A stretch of 64,000 nt of DNA from BA4 sp044376575 (GTDB taxonomy: Bacteria > Bacteroidota > Bacteroidia > CAIKAF01), in contig JBILKR010000007.1 in the NCBI GenBank assembly GCA_044376575.1, positions 1 to 64,000 on the forward strand. Reading direction: 5' to 3'. How positions within the stretch are numbered: position 1 is the stretch's first letter; each line of letters starts with the position of its first letter. This document shows, piece after piece, positions 1-8,901 of this stretch. The position numbers were made by a program, and so were the translations under genes. The notes below the pieces were generated by a model. It searched no databases. It was not told the DNA's origin and saw only the letters and a list, made by a program, of their open reading frames with translations.

Positions 1-946
1 CTGTATCAAGTTTATCAAAAATATCATCCAGTAAAAGGATGGGGGCAAATCCTTTACTTTTTTTCAGATAGTCGTGTTCTGCAAGTTTTAGAGCAGTTAA
101 AAATGTTTTTTGCTGTCCCTGCGATCCGAATTTTTTAATGGGATAATCGTTCAGTATAAAATCAAGGTCATCTTTATGAATACCAACTGTAGTGTATTGC
201 AGTATTCTGTCCTTCTCAAAAGCATCTTCAAGTAATTTTTCAATTGGCAGGGTATTCAATTGAGATTCATATTGAATTGAAGCCGTTTCATCTGTGGCTG
301 AAAGCATCTGATAGATCTGATTAAACATTGGAATAAAATCACTCATAAAAGCAGACCTTGCCTCGTGTATGAGATTAGCCAGCGGAGTTAACTGTTCATT
401 GTATATTTGCAGAGTATCCTTATCAACCATTCTGCTTTCATACATCCGCTTTAGCAATGCGTTACGCTGTACAATAATTTTATTATAAGTAATCAGATTT
501 TCTAAATATGTATGGCTAAATTGAGATATAAGACTATCCATCCACCTCCTTCGCTCATCACTGCCACCAGTAAGCAAAATGGAATCAAGGGGCGAAATGA
601 CCACTACGGGAAACAATCCGATATGATCAGACAATCGCTCATACTCTTTTTTATTTCGCTTGAGAATTTTTTTCGCTCCTTTCTTTAATCCACAGTAAAT
701 CAATTCATCCCTTCCCTCCATCCAAAAGGTTCCTTCAATTACAAAGAAAGGTTGTTGATGGGCTATATTCTGTGAATCTACAGGATTTAAAAAACCTTTA
801 CTGATACAGAGATAATGTATCGCATCCAACAAATTTGTTTTGCCTTTACCATTGGGTCCAACTACACAATTGATGCCCGGAATAAATGAAAATTCACCTT
901 CCTGATAATTTTTAAAACCCAATAAATGCAATTGCTGTAAAAACAT
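1..946 (-). CDS. recF: DNA replication/repair protein RecF (3' end cut by window edge)
   Basis: SMC-like ATPase that loads RecA at single-strand gaps. The reading frame runs leftward from an ATG at 946-944 and leaves the window still open after 315 codons, so the C-terminus is missing. Visible motifs: N-terminal MFLQQLHLLGFKNY typical of RecF; Walker A GPNGKGKT at residues 30-37; the ABC-signature region LLTGGSDERRRWMD in the middle; and Walker B ILLLDDIFDKLD at the window edge. The usual family length is 360-370 residues, so about 50 are off-window. It is divergent from the TPR gene at 1047, with about 100 bases between the starts. The identification is certain. Confidence 0.95.
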   Translation of the reverse strand, partial: MFLQQLHLLGFKNYQEGEFSFIPGINCVVGPNGKGKTNLLDAIHYLCISKGFLNPVDSQNIAHQQPFFVIEGTFWMEGRDELIYCGLKKGAKKILKRNKKEYERLSDHIGLFPVVVISPLDSILLTGGSDERRRWMDSLISQFSHTYLENLITYNKIIVQRNALLKRMYESRMVDKDTLQIYNEQLTPLANLIHEARSAFMSDFIPMFNQIYQMLSATDETASIQYESQLNTLPIEKLLEDAFEKDRILQYTTVGIHKDDLDFILNDYPIKKFGSQGQQKTFLTALKLAEHDYLKKSKGFAPILLLDDIFDKLDT

Positions 947-1017
947 TTTACAAATAAAGGAGGAGTTACCCTGAATTCAAAATTTTATTAAAAATAGCCA
1001 TACAAGGAAAAAAAGTA

Positions 1018-1025
1018 TATTTTTG
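1018..1025 (+). promoter_or_regulatory. Bacteroidota -7 promoter element for the TPR gene
   Basis: TATTTTTG matches the TAnnTTTG consensus. It lies 21 bases before the ATG at 1047, which would give a 5' leader of roughly 15 bases. No good -33 TTTG is seen at the expected spacing. Confidence 0.45.
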
Positions 1026-1046
1026 CATTTCTAAATTCATGTAAAC

Positions 1047-1742
1047 ATGGCTAATAAGCATTCTGACAACGATGAAAATATTATAGATTTAGGATCATCT
1101 TATTCTAAATTTGAAAATTTCTTCAGTACCTATAAAAAAGCGCTAACATTTGGCTTAGTTGCTATTGTAGTACTTGCAGGTGGTTTTGTTTACTACATGG
1201 AAATGATTCAGAAACCAAATGAAGAGAAAGCAAAAGAAGAAATTTTTACTGCTGAGTACTATTTTGGATTAGATTCTTTTAATCTTGCATTAAACGGAAA
1301 AGAAGGAGAATACTACGGATTTATTCAGGTAATTGATGAATATGGAAATACCAAAGCAGGCAATTTGGCTTATTATTACGCAGGTATTTGTTATCTGAAT
1401 ACTGGTAAATTTCAGGAAGCTATAGATCATTTAGGAAAATTTTCATCTAATGATATTATCTTATCTTCAATGGCATTGGGTTGTATGGGTGATGCGTATC
1501 GTGAATTAGGTAATTCTGAAGAAGCTGTCAAATTTTATGAAAAAGCAGCTGATAATAATGTCAATAATTATACAACACCACTTTTCTTAAAAAAAGCTGC
1601 ATTGACATTTGAAGAAGATTTAAAAAATAACGAAAAGGCTTTATCCTTATACAAGCGTATTCAAAAAGAGTTTGCGAATACAGAAGTGGCTAATGATATT
1701 GAAAAATACATTGCCCGTATTGAATTCTCGCAAAGCAATTAA
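1047..1742 (+). CDS. membrane-anchored tetratricopeptide repeat protein
   Basis: A 231-residue protein with a charged cytoplasmic N-terminus, one transmembrane segment at about residues 31-51 (ALTFGLVAIVVLAGGFVYY), then a soluble domain with TPR-like helices (GNLAYYYAGICYLNTGKFQEAIDHL; MALGCMGDAYRELGNSEEAVKFYEKA). The architecture resembles YfgM-type ancillary TPR proteins, which work at the membrane with secretion or envelope chaperones; that role is inference. It is followed after 6 bases by ribH and probably co-transcribed with it; a TAnnTTTG promoter is seen upstream. The TPR topology is confident, the exact role is not known. Confidence 0.85.
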   Translation: MANKHSDNDENIIDLGSSYSKFENFFSTYKKALTFGLVAIVVLAGGFVYYMEMIQKPNEEKAKEEIFTAEYYFGLDSFNLALNGKEGEYYGFIQVIDEYGNTKAGNLAYYYAGICYLNTGKFQEAIDHLGKFSSNDIILSSMALGCMGDAYRELGNSEEAVKFYEKAADNNVNNYTTPLFLKKAALTFEEDLKNNEKALSLYKRIQKEFANTEVANDIEKYIARIEFSQSN

Positions 1743-1748
1743 TATATT

Positions 1749-2234
1749 GTGTCAACTGCGAATAAGAATCTTTCATCATTTACTTCATCCATTCCTCATC
1801 TTCATGATGTTGTAATTGGCTTAGTTGTTGCCGAATGGAACAATGAAATTACCTTTGCACTTCGCGACGGCGCTGTTAATACCCTTCTGCAAGCCGGAAT
1901 AAAAAAAGAAAATATTAATATTCAATATGTGCCTGGAAGTTATGAATTAACATTGGGTGCATTGAATATACTGGAAGCTCAACAAACTGATGCTGTCATC
2001 TGCCTGGGATGTGTTATACAAGGTGAAACTCCACACTTTACTTTTATTTGTGATGCTGTTGCAAATGGAATTATGCAACTTAACCTAACATACAAAAAAC
2101 CTGTAATCTTTGGAGTATTAACTACAATTGATCAGCAGCAGGCCATTGATCGAAGCGGCGGTAAGCATGGTAACAAAGGCGATGAAGCAGCGTTTACTGC
2201 ATTAAAGATGATTGAATTACAAAAAAGTAATTAA
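1749..2234 (+). CDS. ribH: 6,7-dimethyl-8-ribityllumazine synthase
   Basis: Penultimate enzyme of riboflavin synthesis; it condenses the 5-amino-6-ribitylaminouracil precursor with dihydroxybutanone phosphate. Its 161 residues match the family length. Diagnostic features are the N-terminal VVIGLVVAEWN strand, VPGSYELTLGA, the catalytic-histidine motif QGETPHF (His96) and KHGNKGDEAA near the C-terminus. I take the start as the GTG at 1749, six bases after the TPR stop; no in-frame ATG exists before the conserved core. Its stop codon shares the palindrome TTAA (2231-2234) with the convergent bcp gene, leaving no space for a terminator. Confidence 0.96.
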   Translation: MSTANKNLSSFTSSIPHLHDVVIGLVVAEWNNEITFALRDGAVNTLLQAGIKKENINIQYVPGSYELTLGALNILEAQQTDAVICLGCVIQGETPHFTFICDAVANGIMQLNLTYKKPVIFGVLTTIDQQQAIDRSGGKHGNKGDEAAFTALKMIELQKSN

Positions 2235-2707
2235 CCTGAAATTGATTGTAAGATTGCGAGTGATTCTTCAATGTGTTTGGTAGGGTTGAATTGAGAAGAA
2301 AACATATATTGAATAATGCCCTGCTTATCAATCACAAAAGTCATCCTGCCCGGAATCAGAAAAAATGTTTTACTTACTCCATACAGTTCTCTTACCTTAC
2401 CTGAATGATCACTCAATAAAGTATATGGTAACTTATGCTTATCAGCGAATTTAATGTGATCCGCGATACTGTCGCTGCTAATACCAATTACTTCTGCGCC
2501 CAGTTCTGTAAATTGCTCGTATTTATCCCTGAAGCACTTCACTTCAGCGGTACAGCCGGGGGTATCATCCTTTGGATAAAAGAATAATACTACATTTTTC
2601 TTATTTCTGTAATCCGATAAACGAACAATTTCATTGTGTTGATTTTTCAACACAAAATCCGGTGCGAAACTACCGGTTTGTAATGTTTTGGATATTGAAC
2701 TACTCAT
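2231..2707 (-). CDS. bcp: thioredoxin-dependent peroxiredoxin, Bcp/PrxQ family (copy 1)
   Basis: Reduces hydrogen and organic hydroperoxides using a peroxidatic cysteine recycled by thioredoxin. The 158-residue thioredoxin fold carries FFYPKDDTPGCTAE with peroxidatic Cys52. The next cysteine is Cys58, six residues on, whereas the second copy in this window (57463) and E. coli Bcp place it five residues on. Whether Cys58 acts as resolving cysteine is therefore uncertain; the protein may behave as a 1-Cys enzyme. Convergent with ribH, with stop codons sharing TTAA. Monocistronic as far as can be seen. Confidence 0.93.
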   Translation of the reverse strand: MSSSISKTLQTGSFAPDFVLKNQHNEIVRLSDYRNKKNVVLFFYPKDDTPGCTAEVKCFRDKYEQFTELGAEVIGISSDSIADHIKFADKHKLPYTLLSDHSGKVRELYGVSKTFFLIPGRMTFVIDKQGIIQYMFSSQFNPTKHIEESLAILQSISG

Positions 2708-2800
2708 AAACTCTTAACAAAAATAACCCAAATAGATAAGTATTGTTTACATTAACTTATGCCACAGCGTTAAATTAAGTTAAGCAGCATAAGTGTAGAT

Positions 2801-2831
2801 TTGATTTATTCACAAATCAAAAATTTGATTT
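2801..2831. promoter_or_regulatory. nested inverted repeat (possible operator) before the FtsX-like permease
   Basis: Three alternating half-sites occur: TTGATTT (2801-2807), AAATCAAA (2814-2821) and TTTGATTT (2824-2831). The last two form a perfect 8-base inverted repeat with a 2-base spacer that abuts the -7 element TACATTTG at 2832-2839. The position is that of an operator; no cognate regulator gene is adjacent. A simple AT-rich palindrome arising by chance is possible. Confidence 0.35.
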
Positions 2832-2839
2832 TACATTTG
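2832..2839 (+). promoter_or_regulatory. Bacteroidota -7 promoter element for the permease gene
   Basis: TACATTTG is a perfect TAnnTTTG match. It ends 5 bases before the ATG at 2845, implying a very short or absent leader. Confidence 0.45.
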
Positions 2840-2844
2840 AAGAG

Positions 2845-4083
2845 ATGATTAAAATACTACGCGAAAATATTACCATTGCATGGCGCTCAATAAAAGGGCA
2901 ATTGCTCAGAACATCACTTACCATTTTAATTATTGCATTTGGTATTATGTCATTAGTAGGAATGCTTACTGCCATTGATGTATTGAAACAAAGTATCAAT
3001 GAAAATTTTTCTTTTTTAGGTTCAAATACTTTTTCCATCAAAAACAGGGGGATGCGCGTGCAGTTTGGAAGAGGCGGTCAGCGACCAAAGAAACATCCTG
3101 AAATTTCTTATGAAGAGGCCCTCCAATTTAAAAAAGAATACGCCTTCCCTGGAATTGTAAGTATCTCTGCAAACGCAACAGGTACGGGAGTCTTAAAATA
3201 TGGTTCTAAAAAAACGCATCCTAATATTCCTGTGATTGGCGGTGATGAAAATTACCTGAATGCTTCCGGTTATGAAATTAGTATCGGAAGAAATTTTACT
3301 CCGGAAGAAGTCCAATCGGGAAGTAATGTTGTTGTGATTGGAACAGAAATAAAGAATAATTTTTTCGGACCGAATAATCCAATCAATGAAAGTATATGGG
3401 TAGGTTCTAAAAGATACAGGGTAATTGGTGTATTAAGAGAGAAAGGTTCAGGCTTTGGCATGGGTAATGACCGGATTGCCATAATTACCATCAACAACCT
3501 TCGAATGAATTACAAAAATGAAAAAACTTCTTTTGCCATCACAGTGAAATGTCCCAATGCTAACCTCATGGAAAATGCAGTGGGTGAAGCAACAGGGCTG
3601 TTCAGGGTGGTTCGTAAAGACAAGCCAGGAAAAGAAGAGTCTTTTGATATTGAAAAGAGTGACACACTGATTAACGAATTACTCGGCATGACTCAATACA
3701 TATCCATGGGATCAATCATTATTGCGCTGATTACTTTGCTGGGTGCTTTGATTGGATTATTGAATATAATGCTGGTATCAGTAACTGAAAGAACCCGTGA
3801 AATTGGCGTGAGAAAAGCAATTGGTGCTACCCGTTCGTCAATTGCCAATCAGTTTTTAATTGAAGCCATTTTAATTTGTCAGTTGGGTGGTGTATTGGGT
3901 GTTATTTTTGGAATACTGATTGGAAACAGTATGACTGCCATCATTGGTGGATCATTTGTTATTCCATGGAACTGGATTATTGTTTCTGTAATTGTTTGCT
4001 TTGTAGTGGGTGTGGCTTCAGGATTTTATCCGGCCATGAAAGCTGCTAAACTCGATCCGGTGGAATCGCTGCGATACGAATAA
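2845..4083 (+). CDS. ABC transporter permease, MacB/FtsX family
   Basis: 412 residues with the standard MacB-type topology: a cytoplasmic start, TM1 at about 20-43 (LLRTSLTILIIAFGIMSLVG), a periplasmic MacB_PCD domain (about 45-275), then three C-terminal TM helices in an FtsX domain containing the conserved VTERTREIGVRKAIGATR loop (about 312-330). Family members couple an ATPase to efflux, lipoprotein release or envelope signalling. No ATPase or membrane-fusion gene is next to it, so the partner must be encoded elsewhere. Its stop abuts directly on the stop of the convergent outer-membrane protein gene, with zero intervening bases. Confidence 0.93.
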   Translation: MIKILRENITIAWRSIKGQLLRTSLTILIIAFGIMSLVGMLTAIDVLKQSINENFSFLGSNTFSIKNRGMRVQFGRGGQRPKKHPEISYEEALQFKKEYAFPGIVSISANATGTGVLKYGSKKTHPNIPVIGGDENYLNASGYEISIGRNFTPEEVQSGSNVVVIGTEIKNNFFGPNNPINESIWVGSKRYRVIGVLREKGSGFGMGNDRIAIITINNLRMNYKNEKTSFAITVKCPNANLMENAVGEATGLFRVVRKDKPGKEESFDIEKSDTLINELLGMTQYISMGSIIIALITLLGALIGLLNIMLVSVTERTREIGVRKAIGATRSSIANQFLIEAILICQLGGVLGVIFGILIGNSMTAIIGGSFVIPWNWIIVSVIVCFVVGVASGFYPAMKAAKLDPVESLRYE

Positions 4084-5262
4084 TTATTTACCCAACGAGT
4101 AAGTTACCCCTGCAGTAATCATTAACCAAGAAAAGCTCTGCCCAAATTCTGCTGTAATCTGAGATGTGCTAACTAATGCGTCATTCACATATTCTTTTCG
4201 TTGTAGTGGTTGAAACGTAGCTCTTGAAAATAAAGCGGTAATTCCTCCTGAAACACCCCATTTACGGGTAATAAAATAGCGCATGCCGGTGTATCCTCCT
4301 AACATAAAACTTGTTGCATTCGATGAATACTGATAATTATATTCATTGTTGCTTTGAGAAAACGATACTGTTCCCGATGGATACTGAATAAAGGCAACTC
4401 CCAAAAATGCTTTATAATCCATCATAAAACGACCAAAATCATTATAATATCCCAATCCACCCATTATATAACCGGTATTCCAATCACCAATATTCAGATT
4501 ATTTATCTTTGAATTAGGCAATATATTTGTATTTATAAATCCTCTGAATTGACTATCATCGAATGGATTGTATGAATATCCTGCCATCAGGTTAAAACCC
4601 AATCCCTTAAATAAATAATAGGTTGCATCTGCCGAAATATTCAATCCTATGCGCGCACCACCACCGCCTGAAATCTGTCCCACACCAAATGCACCAAAGG
4701 GTATAGATGGTCCGACACCTAACTGAATGTAATGAGGTGATAAATTTGTAAAATCAAAAGGTGAGCGTTCGCCACCTTTCTTATCTTTTGAACTGTTTAA
4801 AAAGTCAGTTTCACCATTGGCATATACCACTTTAGAAATTTTCGAATTGGGTATATATTCAGCAAAACCTCTTCCGCCTTTTAACGGCATATAACTGTAT
4901 CCATAATCATTTTTAGAAGTAATATTACATGCAATCATACTTCCGTCTCTTAAATAGATCCAATCGTTTGTGGATTGTTTCTCTTCATAGACTGGAATGA
5001 TTACTTCCTCTTTTGCATTGCTTGATTCAAATGATTGCTCAATACCACTTTCAAAAAGAATTTTCTTTATGTTATCAGTTGAAATATAATTGATTTGTAA
5101 ACGCTCATCAGATGGAACAGTATACGATATTTGATTTTCAGAAACAGATTGAATTTTCACATCCATTACAGAACCATCCCTCATAAATAATTGATCCTGT
5201 GCAGAAGCAAACTGTAATACTGAAATAAATAAGAAAAGTAATAAATACCGAAATGTGCTCAT
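4084..5262 (-). CDS. secreted outer-membrane beta-barrel protein, uncharacterised
   Basis: 392 residues starting with a clear signal peptide (about 1-21, ending ASAQ). Two related segments follow, each with a RDGS core: FMRDGSVMDVKIQ at about 26-38 and YLRDGSMIACNIT at about 103-115, each followed by a stretch ending in a KI(L/V) strand. The C-terminal half alternates aromatic beta-strands (GIGPS-type, GLGFNLMAGYSY, WGVSGGITALFS) as in outer-membrane barrels, and ends in a hydrophobic strand. I do not recognise a named family. The N-terminal repeats suggest a duplicated small beta domain exposed at the membrane. Convergent with the permease gene. Confidence 0.75.
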   Translation of the reverse strand: MSTFRYLLLFLFISVLQFASAQDQLFMRDGSVMDVKIQSVSENQISYTVPSDERLQINYISTDNIKKILFESGIEQSFESSNAKEEVIIPVYEEKQSTNDWIYLRDGSMIACNITSKNDYGYSYMPLKGGRGFAEYIPNSKISKVVYANGETDFLNSSKDKKGGERSPFDFTNLSPHYIQLGVGPSIPFGAFGVGQISGGGGARIGLNISADATYYLFKGLGFNLMAGYSYNPFDDSQFRGFINTNILPNSKINNLNIGDWNTGYIMGGLGYYNDFGRFMMDYKAFLGVAFIQYPSGTVSFSQSNNEYNYQYSSNATSFMLGGYTGMRYFITRKWGVSGGITALFSRATFQPLQRKEYVNDALVSTSQITAEFGQSFSWLMITAGVTYSLGK

Positions 5263-5332
5263 TATATTTTCTTTTTATAAATATAACTACAATTGACGAA
5301 AATAGTTGCTGAAAAAATGATAAAATGTAAGA

Positions 5333-6670
5333 TCATATATTTTTATTCTTCCATTTGCCTGTATGCATGTAAATAAACGCTACAGTTCCAAAACTTGACA
5401 TATATAGTACTTCAGCACCCCAGATTACTTGCAAACCCTGATAATTGAAGATTGAAAAGTAATAGGCATAAATCAGGTATAAGAAAATACAACCACCCTC
5501 AATCCATAAACTAATTTTTGTATTTCCGGTGCCTGAAACTGATTGAAAAAACACATTGGAAACTGAGAAAAAATACAATGCAAAAATAATAACCCTTAAT
5601 GACCCCAATGATTTTGTAATAATACTTTCATCGTTGGTAAAAAGCATAAACATGTACTCAGGAAAAAACCACAGAGGAATCGTCAATAATATCATGGCTA
5701 CAATACCAATACGTGAAACTTTATAAAGTATTTTCAACACATCATCGGTGCGATGCTGCCCAATTAAATTACTGACCAGCGAATTAGATGCTGAACCCAG
5801 CGAAATTGCAGATATCATAAACACTGAATAAATACTTCGAATAATAATGGAAATTCCAAAATTCTCTTTTCCTGTTTTTTCAATAAATGTAAAGAAGATG
5901 AACCATGCAGTGATGGATAAAAAATTTTGAAAAATCAGTGGAATTGAAATCTGAAACAATTCATTAGTTATATTTTTTTGTAATGTAAATCTGAACTTAA
6001 CTGCAAACGGTTTGAAAGATTTATTTATATACACCCAGATGAAATACACCAACGTACCTGAAAAATCAGAAATGGCACTGGCCCAGGCTGCTCCTTCCAG
6101 TCCCATAGGTTCAATATTTGCATAGCCAAAAATTAACAAATAATCCAGCACTACATTTACAAGTGCTGCAATGATTGATGATACACCAATGGCTTTTGAA
6201 TTTCCGATACCGACAAAAAAAGCCATAAAACATAAATTCAACATGGTAAAAATTATACCTGCTGAGCGAATGGATAAATAGGAAGTAGTACCAGATGCCA
6301 GAGAAGCAGAATGAAGTATGTCATAGAACAGAAATTGAGCTCCGGTGTGAATAAATAGTATTAGAATCAGCGAGTAAATAATCATGATCCATACTGAATG
6401 CATAAAAATTTTACCCACTGATGAAAATGTACTCTCCCCTACTCTTCTGGCAATAATAATTTGAGGCCCTAATACAAATCCATATCCAATTAAATAAAAA
6501 ATCAAATAAAACAATGAACCGTAACCGGCAGCACTTTGCTCTTCAATTCCTGTTCTTCCTAAAAATGCAGTATCAACAATCCCTACAAATGTATTGGATA
6601 ACAATCCAATATAAATAGGAATAGCCAGCGTTAATATTTCTTTGGTCGTGACCTGCTGATTTTTATTCAT
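5333..6670 (-). CDS. MATE family efflux transporter
   Basis: A 12-TM multidrug and toxic compound extrusion protein that exchanges cationic drugs or metabolites for Na+ or H+. Hallmarks: N-terminal LTLAIPIYIGLLSNTFVGIVDTAFLGRTG; Pro/Gly-rich helices; internal two-fold repeat restarting near ELFQISIPLIFQNFLSI; length about 445, normal for the family. The frame is open to an ATG at 6682, but a perfect -7 element (6676-6683, minus strand) overlaps that codon, so I prefer the ATG at 6670 (MNKNQQVTTKEILTLAIP). Divergent from recG, about 100 bases apart. Confidence 0.92.
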   Translation of the reverse strand: MNKNQQVTTKEILTLAIPIYIGLLSNTFVGIVDTAFLGRTGIEEQSAAGYGSLFYLIFYLIGYGFVLGPQIIIARRVGESTFSSVGKIFMHSVWIMIIYSLILILFIHTGAQFLFYDILHSASLASGTTSYLSIRSAGIIFTMLNLCFMAFFVGIGNSKAIGVSSIIAALVNVVLDYLLIFGYANIEPMGLEGAAWASAISDFSGTLVYFIWVYINKSFKPFAVKFRFTLQKNITNELFQISIPLIFQNFLSITAWFIFFTFIEKTGKENFGISIIIRSIYSVFMISAISLGSASNSLVSNLIGQHRTDDVLKILYKVSRIGIVAMILLTIPLWFFPEYMFMLFTNDESIITKSLGSLRVIIFALYFFSVSNVFFQSVSGTGNTKISLWIEGGCIFLYLIYAYYFSIFNYQGLQVIWGAEVLYMSSFGTVAFIYMHTGKWKNKNI

Positions 6671-6675
6671 GGGTG

Positions 6676-6683
6676 CAAACATA
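6676..6683 (-). promoter_or_regulatory. Bacteroidota -7 promoter element for the MATE gene
   Basis: On the minus strand this reads TATGTTTG, a perfect TAnnTTTG. Transcription would begin near 6670, at the second possible ATG of the MATE gene, which supports the shorter protein and suggests a leaderless or very short-leader mRNA. Confidence 0.4.
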
Positions 6684-6776
6684 GTATATCTATATCATAC
6701 TATCATCATCTGAAGAATTCAACCATACACACGTTAATAAATAATAAGTTGTTCCTAAAAAACTTCACAAAATTGA

Positions 6777-8900
6777 ATGATATTAGTATTGAAATTTATT
6801 TTTTTGAAAAAATTAGAAACATCCATTGAATATCTGAAAGGTGTTGGACCTAAAAGGGCTGAAATATTTCAATCTGAATTTGAAATATTTCGATTCAATG
6901 AATTGTTGACTTATTTCCCGTTTCGATATGTTGACCGAACAAAGTTTTACAATATTTCTGAAATCAATCAGGATTTACCATACATTCAAATCAAAGGGAA
7001 AATTGTTTCCATTGAAGTTATTGAAGGAAAAGGCAGAACATCAAGATTAAATGCTAGAATAGCTGATAATACTGGCACTCTCGATCTTGTATGGTTTAAG
7101 GGAGTTAAATGGATAAAGAATAATATCAAGCTCAATCAGGAATATATAGTATTTGGCAAGCCAACTATTTTTAATAGCAGATATAACATTGCTCATCCTG
7201 AGATGGAATCTGTTGAAGAACATGCCATTGAAATAAAAAAAGGACTACAGGCTGTTTACAATTCAACAGAAAAAGCAAAGAATACAGGTCTTGATTCAAA
7301 AGGTATCCTGAAAATTGTAAGAACACTCCTGGAACAGCATCCTGAAGAATTTCATGAAACCCTTCCTGTTGAGTTGATTCATCAGTTGCGATTGGTGAGC
7401 CGCAACAGGGCGCTGAGACAAGTTCATCTTCCGGATAACATTGAAGAGATGCAAAAAGCTCGCTTCAGATTAAAGTTTGAAGAACTGTTTTTTACTCAAC
7501 TTAAATTAATCAGAACACTTGGTGTCCGTAAAAAAAATACACCAGGTTTTATTTTTGAAAAGATAAAACCATATTTCATGGACTTCTACGATCATCATCG
7601 TCCGTTTGATTTAACCCACGCACAAAAGAGGGTGATTAAAGAAATCCGAAAAGATATATTGAGCGGTATGCAGATGAACCGCTTACTACAAGGCGATGTT
7701 GGAAGCGGAAAAACTGTAGTGGCTTTGATGACCATGCTGATGGCTTTAGATAACGGATTTCAGGCTACCATACTTGCACCAACTGAAATTTTAGCTACTC
7801 AGCATTTCAACAGCATTAGTCAGATGTTAGAACCTATGGGAATCAATGTGAAACTACTCACCGGTTCTACCAAAAAATCTGAACGCAACCAAATTCATCA
7901 GTCATTGCAAGATGGATCGCTGCATATTTTAATCGGGACACATGCCATACTCGAAGAAAAAGTGCAGTTCAAAAACCTGGGCATTGCCATTATTGATGAA
8001 CAGCATCGCTTTGGTGTGGCTCAGCGCGCAAGACTTTGGGCCAAAAACCATCAGCCTCCGCATATCCTGGTGATGACGGCAACTCCCATACCCCGAACCT
8101 TAGCCATGACGCTTTACGGTGACCTCGATGTATCGGTTATTGATGAATTACCACCGGGACGAAAACCCATTCAAACCATCCATCGCTTTGATGCCAGCAG
8201 ACAAAAAGTATATGACCTGATGCATCAGGAACTCAATAAAGGACGGCAGATTTATGTGGTGTATCCTTTGATTGAAGAATCTGAAAAAGTAGATTATAAA
8301 AACCTGATGGACGGTTTTGATCAGGTGAGAGAAAATTTTCCAAAACACCACGTGAGTATATTGCATGGAAAAATGACTCCAGATGCCAAAGATTTTGAGA
8401 TGCATCGATTTGTTAAAGGCGAAACGCACATCATGGTTTCTACTACCGTTATTGAAGTGGGTGTGAATGTTCCCAATGCCTCTGTGATGATTATTGAAAG
8501 TGCCGAACGTTTCGGGCTATCGCAGTTACACCAATTACGAGGAAGAGTGGGCAGAGGTGCAGAACAATCCTATTGTGTATTGGTTACACCCTACAAATTA
8601 TCTGATGAAGGCAGAAAACGTATGGAAACAATGGTGCGCACCAATGATGGATTTGAAATTGCAGAAGTAGATTTACAATTGCGTGGACCGGGCGATATGG
8701 AAGGTACACGTCAGAGTGGATTAATGAATTTTAAAATTGCCGACATTGTAAAAGATCAAAACATTGTAGTACTTGCAAGAGATACCGCAAAAAAAATAGT
8801 AGAAGAAGATCCTGAATTGTCTGCACCTCAGCACCGATTATTGTTGCAGACATTGGAAGAAATGAATAGAGGAAAAACCAACTGGTCAAACATCAGCTAA
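6777..8900 (+). CDS. recG: ATP-dependent DNA helicase RecG
   Basis: Branch-migrating helicase that regresses stalled forks and processes recombination junctions. 707 residues with the full RecG order: N-terminal wedge with LKGVGPKRAEIF (about 20-31) and an OB-fold (about 70-140), then superfamily 2 motifs: Walker A GDVGSGKT (306-313), DEQH box in IIDEQHRFGVAQR, TATPIPRTLAM, motif V/VI STTVIEVGVNVPNASVM and QLRGRVGRG. The first ten residues before LKKLETSIEYL are unusually hydrophobic, so the true start may be the TTG at codon 10; the annotated ATG is the only upstream ATG. It ends one base before the next gene. Confidence 0.97.
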   Translation: MILVLKFIFLKKLETSIEYLKGVGPKRAEIFQSEFEIFRFNELLTYFPFRYVDRTKFYNISEINQDLPYIQIKGKIVSIEVIEGKGRTSRLNARIADNTGTLDLVWFKGVKWIKNNIKLNQEYIVFGKPTIFNSRYNIAHPEMESVEEHAIEIKKGLQAVYNSTEKAKNTGLDSKGILKIVRTLLEQHPEEFHETLPVELIHQLRLVSRNRALRQVHLPDNIEEMQKARFRLKFEELFFTQLKLIRTLGVRKKNTPGFIFEKIKPYFMDFYDHHRPFDLTHAQKRVIKEIRKDILSGMQMNRLLQGDVGSGKTVVALMTMLMALDNGFQATILAPTEILATQHFNSISQMLEPMGINVKLLTGSTKKSERNQIHQSLQDGSLHILIGTHAILEEKVQFKNLGIAIIDEQHRFGVAQRARLWAKNHQPPHILVMTATPIPRTLAMTLYGDLDVSVIDELPPGRKPIQTIHRFDASRQKVYDLMHQELNKGRQIYVVYPLIEESEKVDYKNLMDGFDQVRENFPKHHVSILHGKMTPDAKDFEMHRFVKGETHIMVSTTVIEVGVNVPNASVMIIESAERFGLSQLHQLRGRVGRGAEQSYCVLVTPYKLSDEGRKRMETMVRTNDGFEIAEVDLQLRGPGDMEGTRQSGLMNFKIADIVKDQNIVVLARDTAKKIVEEDPELSAPQHRLLLQTLEEMNRGKTNWSNIS

Positions 8901-8901
8901 T

